This document shows positions 35,185 through 42,941 of a DNA stretch of 64,000 nucleotides, in pieces. Below the pieces are notes generated by a model. That model was not told the DNA's origin. It searched no databases and saw nothing but the letters and a program-made list of their open reading frames with translations. Position 1 is the stretch's first letter. The number at the start of each line of letters is the position of its first letter. The position numbers and the translations under genes were made by a program. Location: the NCBI RefSeq assembly GCF_010820665.1, contig NZ_JAAIKC010000009.1, positions 124,001 through 188,000 on the forward strand, given 5' to 3'. The DNA comes from Paenibacillus sp. SYP-B3998 (GTDB lineage Bacteria; Bacillota; Bacilli; Paenibacillales; NBRC-103111).

Positions 35185-36948
35185 ATGGTACCAACGAATT
35201 TAAGAGATTTTCTTGAAATCCTACGTAAGGAAAATCAGGTGATTGAAATATCGGCTCCAGTTGATCCGAATTTGGAGCTTGCGGAAATTCACAGACGTGT
35301 CATTGATGAGCAAGGTCCTGCACTGCTGTTCACGAACGTTAAAGGCAGCTCGTTTCCCGTTGTCTCGAACTTGTTTGGAACGACCCGCCGCGTGGATCTG
35401 GCCTTCGGTCCGAAGCCGGAGCTATTCATGAAAGCGGTTGTCAATGCGACAAGCACACTGCTCCCGCCTACGCCTAAAGCGCTTTGGGGTGAGCGTGAGC
35501 TTATTCTCGATCTGCTGAAGGTCGGAACAAAGCGAATCCAACCAAGTCAAGCCCCTATTCTCGGGGGCTTAAAGCAAGAAAACCCACTTGCAGGACTGCC
35601 AGTTCTAACGAGCTGGCAGGAAGACGGCGGTCCATTCGTCACATTGCCTCTCGTGTACACGGAGCATCCGGATGGGGGTCACCATAATCTAGGCATGTAC
35701 CGCATGCAAGTGTATGATGACAACACAACCGGCATGCATTGGCAAATACATAAAGGCGGAGGCTTCCACTACCACGAAGCCGAGAAACGCAATCAGGCGC
35801 TTCCTGTCACGGTGTTCCTCGGGGGCCCGCCCGCGCTCATCGCTTCGGCGATTGCGCCGGTACCCGAACACCTGCCTGAGCTTATGCTCGCATCGCTCAT
35901 TCTTGGAAAGAAGCTCCCTATGGTGGATAATCCCCATGGCGGGCATCGCCTCGTCGCCGAGGCAGAGTTCGCGATCTGCGGTTCCGTACCTCCGCATCTC
36001 AAACGCCCAGAAGGGCCATTCGGAGACCACTTTGGCTACTATTCGCTTGTCCATGACTTCCCCGTTTTCAACGTGAATCATGTGTGGCATCGAAAAGATG
36101 CGATTTATCCTGCGACAATCGTAGGCAAGCCTCGCCAAGAGGATTACTTCCTTGGCGAGTTTTTGCAAAGACTGCTTGAGCCTGCGTTTCCTATGGCCAT
36201 GCCAGGGGTAAAAGACTTATGGACGTATGCAGAGACCGGGTTTCACCCGCTTGCTGCTGCCGTCGTCCGCGAAAGCTACAGCCGTGAAGCTTTGGGAACG
36301 GCGTTCCGTATACTTGGCGAAGGCCAGCTCTCACTGACCAAGTTCCTTGTCCTGACCGACCAACCCGTTGTGTTGGCGAATTTTACACAACTGCTTGAAA
36401 CCGTACTGGAACGTTTTGACCCAGCGCGTGATCTGTTCATCTTCAATAAAACATCGCATGATACGCTTGACTATACAGGGGGCAAGCTCAACCACGGCAG
36501 TAAAGCGGTGCTGCTCGGTACCGGTGATTCCGTGCGTGAATTACCAAGAGCCTACACAGCAGGCGAGCTGCCTGAGATTCAGGATATTGCTGTCTATTGC
36601 GGCGGTTGTCTGCTTGTATCTGGCGCAGCCTATGCGGCTGAACCGGAGCTGCCGCAGCGGTTGCTTGCGAATGCGGCTAGCCGTTTGACGCAGTGGCCAC
36701 TCGTCATTCTAGTTGACGACGCTAGCGCAATTGCCCATGACCAAACTAAATTCCTATGGACGGTGTTTACACGCTTTAATCCAGCGACGGATATGTATGC
36801 CCAGTCGAATGTAAGCCGTCATCATATTTCATACGAACTTCCGATCGTTATTGATGCTCGGATGAAGCCAGGTTATCCAGATGAACTCTTCCCGCGGGAG
36901 GATATCGTAGAACTTGTCGATACACGTTGGAAGGAATACTTTGCATGA
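35185..36948 (+). CDS. UbiD-family decarboxylase (likely menaquinone pathway)
   Basis: A 587-residue prenylated-FMN-dependent aromatic decarboxylase. Family marks are clear: LRDFLEILRKENQVIEI at the start, GMYRMQVYDDNTTGMHWQIHKGGGFHYHEAEKR (cofactor/metal site region, about 168-200), APVPEHLPELMLAS and EGPFGDHFGYYS (about 276-287). In organisms using the futalosine route, a UbiD homologue is proposed to decarboxylate 1,4-dihydroxy-6-naphthoate; MqnE is at 40607, which supports that role. No UbiX-type flavin prenyltransferase is in the window. Confidence 0.9.
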   Translation: MVPTNLRDFLEILRKENQVIEISAPVDPNLELAEIHRRVIDEQGPALLFTNVKGSSFPVVSNLFGTTRRVDLAFGPKPELFMKAVVNATSTLLPPTPKALWGERELILDLLKVGTKRIQPSQAPILGGLKQENPLAGLPVLTSWQEDGGPFVTLPLVYTEHPDGGHHNLGMYRMQVYDDNTTGMHWQIHKGGGFHYHEAEKRNQALPVTVFLGGPPALIASAIAPVPEHLPELMLASLILGKKLPMVDNPHGGHRLVAEAEFAICGSVPPHLKRPEGPFGDHFGYYSLVHDFPVFNVNHVWHRKDAIYPATIVGKPRQEDYFLGEFLQRLLEPAFPMAMPGVKDLWTYAETGFHPLAAAVVRESYSREALGTAFRILGEGQLSLTKFLVLTDQPVVLANFTQLLETVLERFDPARDLFIFNKTSHDTLDYTGGKLNHGSKAVLLGTGDSVRELPRAYTAGELPEIQDIAVYCGGCLLVSGAAYAAEPELPQRLLANAASRLTQWPLVILVDDASAIAHDQTKFLWTVFTRFNPATDMYAQSNVSRHHISYELPIVIDARMKPGYPDELFPREDIVELVDTRWKEYFA

Positions 36949-37002
36949 GTTCGGATGGCATAAGCAAGCTATATCCGCATAGAGGGATTTGTTCCCGTCT
37001 AT

Positions 37003-37242
37003 ATGCTTTGGGGAATCAATCTGGCCTTGATGGCAAGTATGATTCGCATTCTGTGGGTCTATACTTATTTCTATTATTGCTCACGAACACGTAAGCCTTA
37101 TATCGCGTTTGAGGATTCAATCGATTTCGTTCTATCCATGCATCTGGGGATAGGCGTTCTATGTGCGATGTATTGGGTACATCGAGACCGCGCGCGAACG
37201 ACAAAAGCCATTGCGCTAAGTGGATCAACTATCCAGCAGTAA
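37003..37242 (+). CDS. Possible small membrane protein
   Basis: A 79-residue frame with two hydrophobic segments (about 4-25 and 42-58) and a basic tail. It fills most of the 326-base gap between ubiD and the HEPN gene. The start lacks a well-spaced ribosome site (GAGGGA is about 15 bases away). Codon use is not decisive. It could be a chance frame. Confidence 0.3.
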   Translation: MLWGINLALMASMIRILWVYTYFYYCSRTRKPYIAFEDSIDFVLSMHLGIGVLCAMYWVHRDRARTTKAIALSGSTIQQ

Positions 37243-37274
37243 TTAACCATGTTTCAAAAAAAGGGGGTGCGCTC

Positions 37275-37985
37275 ATGTTGCGATTTCTGTTTAACGAACC
37301 AAAGCGAACGGATAGCGGTCACCTTCTGGAAGCAGGCCATGCAGTGAGAGCATATATCGCATCATTGGAAGCGACTGGCCGCAGCCACCCCGCGTCAGAA
37401 TATAAGAAGCAGCATCGATTGGCCATCTGGAGCAAAGGCTTTCTTGATGCTCTCGACGAGCTTGAGCAAAGCAAATACTGTTGCGAACGTTACGCGCAGC
37501 ACATAAATAAAGCGTTTCTGGAGGAAATGAATCCTGCTGAGATAGAAGCGTATCACCGCTTCGTTTATTTTTATAAAAATGCTTTTATTCGTTTGTTTTC
37601 AATTTTGGATAAGCTAGGAACGTTCATGAACGATCTGTTTGAAATGAAAACGGAAACCGTTAAGTCGCGCTTTTCTTACTTTACCGTACTGCGTCGAATG
37701 CATGAACATCACATTCACAGCTCGCTTGAGCTTCAGCTCTATAATCTTAAAATGGACTATAAATCTGCTCTCGATCGGCTTCGGAATCAACGTAATATGG
37801 AGATTCACTATATTAATGCAGAAATGCTGGATGATCTGATGCAAAAAGAACCTGTACCTGGTGAACGCATCCACGTTGAAAATGTAAAGATGAATGTTGC
37901 TGATTTGCAGCAGGGATTTGACATGGCGTGCCGAACGTTAACAGTAGCCTTTAGTTATATTACGGCGAAGAACGCAAAGGGGTAA
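37275..37985 (+). CDS. Cthe_2314-like HEPN-domain protein
   Basis: A 236-residue, mostly helical protein. Near residue 170 it has RNQRNMEIHY, containing R173-x4-H178, the RNA-cleaving type motif of HEPN domains. The layout resembles the Cthe_2314 HEPN family of Firmicutes, many of which are of unknown function. AAAAAAGGGGGTG lies before the ATG at 37275. The SDR gene begins eight bases after the stop, so the two are one unit. No nucleotidyltransferase (MNT) partner is adjacent, so a classical toxin-antitoxin pair is not indicated. Confidence 0.75.
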   Translation: MLRFLFNEPKRTDSGHLLEAGHAVRAYIASLEATGRSHPASEYKKQHRLAIWSKGFLDALDELEQSKYCCERYAQHINKAFLEEMNPAEIEAYHRFVYFYKNAFIRLFSILDKLGTFMNDLFEMKTETVKSRFSYFTVLRRMHEHHIHSSLELQLYNLKMDYKSALDRLRNQRNMEIHYINAEMLDDLMQKEPVPGERIHVENVKMNVADLQQGFDMACRTLTVAFSYITAKNAKG

Positions 37986-37992
37986 AAGGAGC

Positions 37993-38802
37993 ATGGATTT
38001 GAAAAACCGAACGGTTCTGATTACAGGCAGTGCCAAAGGTTTAGGGAAAATGACCGCGATTACGCTTGCGAATAAAGGCTGTCATGTGGCTGTCAATTAT
38101 GTCAACAGCGAAAAGGAAGCTAGCGAACTTGTACGGCAGCTGGAGCAGCTCGGTGTGCGAAGTATAGCTGTTCAAGGCGATGTAGCCAAGCGCGAGGACA
38201 TCATCCGAATGGTGGAAGAGACAACCTCGAAGCTAGGAATGATTGATATTCTTGTCAATAATGCCGGTCCTTTTTTTAGAGAAAGGCGTTTTTTTGCCGA
38301 TTATCAGATTGATGAAATAGAGTATTTAACACGCGGTAATTTACTAGGTGTTATGGAACTTGATCATCTGGTACTGCCGATGATGAGAGAAAGACGATGG
38401 GGGCGCATTATTCACTTTGGCTTCGGGAAGGCAGCTGAAGCGAGAGGGTGGACACATCGTGCTGTATATGCAGCTGCCAAGGTTGGTTTAGTCTCTTTTA
38501 CCAAGACGCTTGCTGAGGAAGAAGCCAGTAATGGCATCACGGTTAACATGATCTGCCCAGGCGACATACGTGGCATGAATAAGGAACGCACGATAGAAGA
38601 GGCGCGTCTGGAAGCAGATGGGGAAACGCCGATAGGGCGGCCAGGCACAGGCGAGGATGTGGCCAGAGTTATTGCCTTTTTATGCATGCCTGAATCAGAC
38701 TTCATAACGGGAAATATTATGGATATTTCTGGCGGTCTGGACCCGATTCAACCTTTACCTGTGCTTAAACAACGCAAACACGAGTATTCAGTAGAATCCT
38801 AG
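37993..38802 (+). CDS. Short-chain dehydrogenase/reductase (variant active site)
   Basis: A 269-residue Rossmann-fold oxidoreductase. Cofactor motif TGSAKGLG (11-18), NNAG (89-92) and catalytic Y159-AAA-K163 are present. N116 fits the structural Asn. The catalytic Ser normally 13 residues before Tyr is missing: residues 141-146 read HFGFGK. The C-terminus keeps the SDR pattern (VNMICPGDI, FITGNIMDISGGLDP). So it may be a divergent SDR with altered chemistry. AAAAGGAGC precedes the ATG; operon with the HEPN gene. Confidence 0.88.
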   Translation: MDLKNRTVLITGSAKGLGKMTAITLANKGCHVAVNYVNSEKEASELVRQLEQLGVRSIAVQGDVAKREDIIRMVEETTSKLGMIDILVNNAGPFFRERRFFADYQIDEIEYLTRGNLLGVMELDHLVLPMMRERRWGRIIHFGFGKAAEARGWTHRAVYAAAKVGLVSFTKTLAEEEASNGITVNMICPGDIRGMNKERTIEEARLEADGETPIGRPGTGEDVARVIAFLCMPESDFITGNIMDISGGLDPIQPLPVLKQRKHEYSVES

Positions 38803-38837
38803 TATGTAATAATAGCCAAACTATATAAAAGTATAGC

Positions 38838-38868
38838 AAAAAGAGCTTACCGCATGGTAAGCTCCTTC
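38838..38868. terminator. Bidirectional terminator between SDR and yutI
   Basis: GAGCTTACC (38843-38851) and GGTAAGCTC (38856-38864), loop GCAT, with an A run on the left and CTTCTTA on the right. Confidence 0.85.
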
Positions 38869-38884
38869 TTATGATATAGTCGTC

Positions 38885-39130
38885 TTAGAATACTTGAACG
38901 ACCTCGATTATGCCTTCTACTTCTTCAACCAACGCTCTCTCGATACCAGCTTTAAGCGTGATTGTCGAGCTTGGGCAACTGCCACAGGCACCCATAAGTT
39001 TCAGCTTAACGATACCATCTTCCACATCAACAAGATCGACGTCACCGCCATCGCGTTGTAGAAAAGGACGGAGTTTATCCAAAACCTCAAGGACTTCATC
39101 ATAAATTACTTCTTTCGTTTTTTCAGTCAT
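38885..39130 (-). CDS. yutI: NifU-like Fe-S carrier protein YutI
   Basis: 81 residues matching the NifU C-terminal domain: [20 protein letters not shown] and [20 protein letters not shown] with the CxxC cluster ligands. It delivers Fe-S clusters to target enzymes. The ATG at 39128-39130 is preferred because AAAGGAG lies nine bases upstream; earlier in-frame ATG codons overlap that site. Neighbours yuzB, yutJ and yutM match the B. subtilis yut region. Confidence 0.92.
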   Translation of the reverse strand: MTEKTKEVIYDEVLEVLDKLRPFLQRDGGDVDLVDVEDGIVKLKLMGACGSCPSSTITLKAGIERALVEEVEGIIEVVQVF

Positions 39131-39228
39131 TTGATTCATCTCCTTTCTTTTATTATTATAGTACAATACTTAATAAATGAAAATGGTTTTCAACGTGAAA
39201 CTATAGATCATAAGGTGGAATTTTTATC

Positions 39229-39483
39229 ATGAGACCAATTATCGAATTTTGTGCCAGTAATATGCATCATGGAACGGATAAAGTAATGAAAAACTTGGAG
39301 CAGAATCCCGACTTTGACGTTATCGAATACGGCTGTCTCGGGAATTGCGGCCAGTGCTATATGGAACCCTTCGCGTTATTAAATGGTGAAATCCTAGCAG
39401 CCGAAAGCGCTGATCATCTTCTAGCGCGCATCCTTGAGAAAATCAAGGAAATTGAAGCTATGTATGATCTTTTTGGCGACTGA
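39229..39483 (+). CDS. yuzB: YuzB-family (DUF1450) protein
   Basis: An 84-residue protein of the DUF1450 family. It has conserved FCASNMHHG at the start and the cysteine cluster YGCLGNCGQCYMEPFALLNG, suggesting metal or Fe-S binding. Its role is unknown. It lies head-to-head with yutI and tail-to-tail with yutJ, the same set of neighbours as in B. subtilis. Confidence 0.9.
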   Translation: MRPIIEFCASNMHHGTDKVMKNLEQNPDFDVIEYGCLGNCGQCYMEPFALLNGEILAAESADHLLARILEKIKEIEAMYDLFGD

Positions 39484-39496
39484 GTTTTAAAAAATT

Positions 39497-40561
39497 CTAT
39501 CCGAAGTGGCGTTTGGATTTCCAAAGCACGCCACTTTTAATGGCACGAGCAATTTTGCCCGTCATCAACGTGCGTTTGCCCATGATGCCGAAGCCGCTTT
39601 TCTTGCCGAGGGAACCCAGAGTTCCTCTTAGCTTGATTTTACCGAGGCGAGGGGTTTCACCCTTCCAGATAGACTGCATAGCTTCGGCAATCTGCTTGCC
39701 TTGTGCTTGAGCCGCTTGTGCGCTTGGAGAGAACGGCAGTGAAGCGCAATCACCAACGACATAGACTTCCGGGTAATCAGGAATTTGATGGAATTCATTG
39801 AGCAGGATGCGCCCTTGTTTATCTTTGGGCACATTCAATGCTTGTACGATAGGCGTAGGCTGAATTCCCGCTGTCCAGATGGTGACATCCGTTTTGATAA
39901 TCTCCTCTTGATTGTAAAGCTCTCCTCCATCTAGACGGACAAGAGAGACTTGTGGACGCAACTCGATATGATGTTCGACCATCCAATCGCGCACGTACTG
40001 CTGAAGGTTGCTGGGAAAGGATGAAAGCAGGCTTGGGCCGCGGTCAATCAGCCTGATATTCAAATCAGGGCGGCTTTCACGCAGTTCAGCGGCCATTTCG
40101 ACGCCACTTAAGCCGCCTCCAATGATGGAAATTTGGCCGTAAGGTGCGATATCATTCACACGTTGATAAGTAGCACGAGTTTGGGAGAGCGTTTGTATGC
40201 TATGAGAATATTCTTCGGCTCCAACAATACCGTGATAACTATCCACGCAGCCCAAACCGATGGCTAACCAATCGTAAGTAAGGGGTTCTTTATCTGCAAA
40301 TAAAATCTGCTTGTTAGGCAGGTCTACCTCGGTAACCTCGCCATACGTAAGCTCTAAACGTGGGTCAACGGGGTAAGCAACACGAATGTGAGTCTCAGCA
40401 ATTGTGCCTGAAGCCAAGGCATAGTACTCTGTCTTTAACCCTTGAAAAGGGCTCCGATCCACTAGCACTAGCATCGTATCTTCAGGCAAATCCTTTTCCA
40501 GCATGTTTAAGGCTATGGTCAAACCGCCATAACCTCCTCCAAGAATGACAAACTTTTTCAT
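39497..40561 (-). CDS. yutJ: NADH dehydrogenase-like flavoprotein YutJ
   Basis: A 354-residue two-dinucleotide-binding-domain flavoprotein. The FAD site is FVILGGGYGGLTIALNM near the start, and the NAD(P)H site is ISIIGGGLSGVEMAAEL. The C-terminal VYVVGDCASLPFSPSAQAAQAQG is typical of type II NADH dehydrogenases, which pass electrons to menaquinone without pumping protons. The ATG at 40559-40561 is chosen with AAGGGA upstream; the TTG at 40568-40570 would be too close. Substrate assignment in this subgroup is uncertain. Confidence 0.88.
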   Translation of the reverse strand: MKKFVILGGGYGGLTIALNMLEKDLPEDTMLVLVDRSPFQGLKTEYYALASGTIAETHIRVAYPVDPRLELTYGEVTEVDLPNKQILFADKEPLTYDWLAIGLGCVDSYHGIVGAEEYSHSIQTLSQTRATYQRVNDIAPYGQISIIGGGLSGVEMAAELRESRPDLNIRLIDRGPSLLSSFPSNLQQYVRDWMVEHHIELRPQVSLVRLDGGELYNQEEIIKTDVTIWTAGIQPTPIVQALNVPKDKQGRILLNEFHQIPDYPEVYVVGDCASLPFSPSAQAAQAQGKQIAEAMQSIWKGETPRLGKIKLRGTLGSLGKKSGFGIMGKRTLMTGKIARAIKSGVLWKSKRHFG

Positions 40562-40606
40562 TACACTCAAAATCCCTTCTGATCTTGATCTCTATATATA
40601 GTATGA

Positions 40607-41707
40607 CTAATAAACCTTAATTTCATTATAAAAAGTGTCTCGTTCAACAGGCGTGCGTCCTGCGCCATTGATCAACCAGACCAACTCATCGCGAGTTAAC
40701 CCTTCAGGTGAGAGCGCCCCGGCTGCATGAGAGATCTTCTCTTTGATGATCGTGCCGTGAGCGTCTGATGCGCCGAAGGTGAAAGACAATTGCGTCAGCT
40801 TCGTGCCGATGTTAATGAAATAAGCCTTGATATGTGGGAAATTATCCAACATTAAGCGACTGATCGCAATGGTTTTCAACTCATCGAAAGCCGGAACCCG
40901 GCGTTTGAGCCCAGCGTTCTTGCTAGCTGGCTGAATTGAATTTGGGATGAACACAAGAAAACCGCCTGTCTCGTCCTGCAATTCGCGCAGTAGTATCATA
41001 TGGCGGATCCGTTCTTCCATTGTTTCGATGGAACCATACAACATCGTTGCATGTGTTTTCATACCGAGTTGATGGGCACTCCGGTGCACGTCCAGCCATT
41101 CTTCGGACGATGCTTTTTCCACTTTCATCTTAGACCGGTAACGCTCCGTCAGAATCTCCGCTCCTCCGCCTGGGAGAGTAGAAAGACCCGCGTCCATGAG
41201 TGTTTTCAGTACATCTCGAAAGCTCAGTCCGCTAATACGAGAGAAAAATTCAATTTCAGCAGCGGTATGAGCTTTAATCGTAACGTCCGGGTATGCTTGT
41301 TTGAGCTGACGGATGCAGTCTACGTAATATTCGAAAGGCAAATGCGGATTGTGTCCCTGACTGATATGAAACTCACGAATCTCCGGATGATAATTCTCAG
41401 CGACATATTCTAGCATCTGACTTGGAGTGAGCGTATACGAACCCTCTTCGCCCTCATCGCGGCGGAAATGACAGAAGGCACAGTGCTCCTCACAAACGTT
41501 AGTAAAATACAAACTCATATTTTGCACAAAATAAACTTTGTTTCCGTTCATTCGCGTATTTACTTTGTTCGCCAATTGACCGATGGTTAGCAAATCGTTC
41601 GATTCATACAAGAACAGACCATCCTCAAGAGACAGACGCTGACCATTTTCAACCTTATCGGCAATTTCAGCCATTCGTTTGTCTGGGTCTGTGATCACAA
41701 AACTCAT
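40607..41707 (-). CDS. mqnE: Aminofutalosine synthase (menaquinone via futalosine)
   Basis: A 366-residue radical SAM enzyme of the futalosine pathway, joining chorismate-derived enolpyruvyl benzoate and SAM to give aminofutalosine. The cluster ligands are C72, C76 and C79 in TNVCEEHCAFC. HISQGHNPHLPFEYY, KAHTAAEIEFFSRISGLS, LPGGGAEIL, HATMLYG and ELQDETGGF are typical of the MqnE/MqnC group; I favour MqnE over MqnC from the KAHTAAEI and VHRSAHQLGMKT blocks. AAGGAGGAAG precedes the ATG. Fits the UbiD homologue at 35185. Confidence 0.9.
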   Translation of the reverse strand: MSFVITDPDKRMAEIADKVENGQRLSLEDGLFLYESNDLLTIGQLANKVNTRMNGNKVYFVQNMSLYFTNVCEEHCAFCHFRRDEGEEGSYTLTPSQMLEYVAENYHPEIREFHISQGHNPHLPFEYYVDCIRQLKQAYPDVTIKAHTAAEIEFFSRISGLSFRDVLKTLMDAGLSTLPGGGAEILTERYRSKMKVEKASSEEWLDVHRSAHQLGMKTHATMLYGSIETMEERIRHMILLRELQDETGGFLVFIPNSIQPASKNAGLKRRVPAFDELKTIAISRLMLDNFPHIKAYFINIGTKLTQLSFTFGASDAHGTIIKEKISHAAGALSPEGLTRDELVWLINGAGRTPVERDTFYNEIKVY

Positions 41708-42045
41708 GATTACTTCCTCCTTAAGTTGAAAAAGTTTAAGTTAAACTCAAAAAATCGACGAATTCGATAAAATAAGGAATGAATACGTCATGTGGTGTGA
41801 GTCGCTCGCGTACCAGTGATCCATTTCGGTTCAGGAATTCACACCTGTTTGATAAAAAACGCGCAAGCAATCCATCCTATTATAAACCTACGCGTTGGGA
41901 GGGGCAATATATACACGACGATAAATCGACATTCGACACAATTCCAGAAATCGATGACAGAATCTAGTAAAACATATTCCCAATATTGCCAATTTCCTGT
42001 ATACTATTCCAATGTGATTCCGTAGGACTAAAAGGTGATTAAATC
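41708..42045. other. Intergenic region before the Spo0E-like gene
   Basis: About 340 bases. Overlapping plus-strand frames (41779-41967 and 41816-42025) are not supported by a properly spaced ribosome site; the first has AAGGA touching its ATG. A seven-base inverted repeat, GGTGTGA and TCACACC, lies around 41793-41847. I see no certain gene. Confidence 0.4.
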
Positions 42046-42225
42046 GTGCTACCTATATTTGTGACCGAACCTCAGGAACAATTGAACATAGAGATTGAAC
42101 AGTTGCGTGGCAAGATGATTTTATTAGGCAATGTTCACGGATTTCTTCATCCTGCCGTGCAGCAATGCAGCAGACAGCTAGATCAGCTGCTTTTGCAATT
42201 TTATGAAATCAACCGCAGGCAATAA
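42046..42225 (+). CDS. Spo0E-like aspartyl-phosphate phosphatase
   Basis: A 59-residue protein starting at GTG, with AAAGGTG eight bases upstream. Residues 14-59 fit the Spo0E-like family: IEIEQLRGKMILLGNVHGF, then HPAVQQCSRQLDQLLLQFYE, where SRQLD corresponds to the family SQELD motif of the phosphatase active site. Spo0E-type proteins dephosphorylate Spo0A~P and delay sporulation. Such short genes are often missed in annotation. The target is inferred from family. Confidence 0.8.
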   Translation: MLPIFVTEPQEQLNIEIEQLRGKMILLGNVHGFLHPAVQQCSRQLDQLLLQFYEINRRQ

Positions 42226-42246
42226 TGCAAGGCTATGTGACTGCCC

Positions 42247-42275
42247 TTGAGCTATGAGATGATTAGGGGTATACT
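42247..42275 (+). promoter_or_regulatory. Sigma-A promoter of yutM
   Basis: TTGAGC (42247-42252), 17-base spacer, TATACT (42270-42275). Confidence 0.65.
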
Positions 42276-42344
42276 AATAGTAAGTGTTATTTGCACTTAA
42301 GATGGAGTTTTCCCATACGGAGAACTTTGAGGAGGGATTTCCTT

Positions 42345-42704
42345 ATGATTACGATTAGTGAATCGGCTTGCGATAAAATCAAGGAGCTGTTGGCTTCTGA
42401 AGAATCACCAAACTTGTTTCTGCGTCTAGGCGTAAAGGCCGGAGGTTGCAGCGGCTTTTCTTACGGTATGGGCTTCGACGATGATCAGAAGGATGACGAT
42501 AAAATATTGACCATTCACGGCCTGAAGGTCGTTGTGGACGAAGATAGCTCCAAATATTTATACGGCGTTGAGATTGACTACACAGACGCGGGCATGGGCG
42601 GAGGCTTCTCCATTAACAACCCGAATGCTGTTGCTTCCTGTGGTTGCGGTCAGTCGTTCAAGCATAAGGAAGAAGAGGGCTTGGCTCAACCTTGTGAGGA
42701 TTGA
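42345..42704 (+). CDS. yutM: HesB/IscA-family Fe-S carrier YutM
   Basis: A 119-residue A-type Fe-S carrier (ErpA/SufA-like). The three conserved cysteines are in GGCSGFSYG (near 37) and SCGCGQSF (near 98-100). It accepts and passes on Fe-S clusters to apo-enzymes. The ATG at 42345 has GAGGAGGG eight bases upstream; the longer frame from 42291 is not supported. The C-terminal tail (KHKEEEGLAQPCED) is longer than in minimal family members. Confidence 0.93.
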   Translation: MITISESACDKIKELLASEESPNLFLRLGVKAGGCSGFSYGMGFDDDQKDDDKILTIHGLKVVVDEDSSKYLYGVEIDYTDAGMGGGFSINNPNAVASCGCGQSFKHKEEEGLAQPCED

Positions 42705-42748
42705 GAATGTGTTTGCTCCATACTAGCTATTTTTAGATTTTTTTTAAT

Positions 42749-42806
42749 AAAACCTTTTGAACTTAGGTGTGATTCAATTTCACAAGTTCAAAGGGTTTTT
42801 GTTTAT
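42749..42806 (+). terminator. Terminator after yutM
   Basis: AAAACCTTTTGAACTT (42749-42764) pairs with AAGTTCAAAGGGTTTT (42784-42799), with T-rich sequence after it. Confidence 0.85.
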
Positions 42807-42874
42807 TTTTCTGGTGTGAATAGGAAAATAGGTTAGTTTATCGACAGCTAATGTGGGCGTGCATCTTGCAAATA

Positions 42875-42903
42875 TTGACAATGAGAATCATTATCAATAT
42901 AAT
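42875..42903 (+). promoter_or_regulatory. Fur-box promoter of the GGDEF-EAL gene
   Basis: A consensus sigma-A promoter, TTGACA (42875-42880), 17 bases, TATAAT (42898-42903). The spacer is filled by a Fur box, GACAATGAGAATCATTATC (42877-42895), matching 17 of 19 positions of GATAATGATAATCATTATC. Iron-loaded Fur bound here would block RNA polymerase, so the gene should be on in low iron. Confidence 0.9.
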
Positions 42904-42941
42904 AGGGGGACAAACAGGAACGACATCTAAGGTGGTCACAT

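Noticed and set aside
41779..41967. A 62-codon frame before the Spo0E-like gene
   Set aside because: AAGGA touches the ATG with no spacer, a rival frame overlaps it, and I recognise no family. It remains possible but unsupported.
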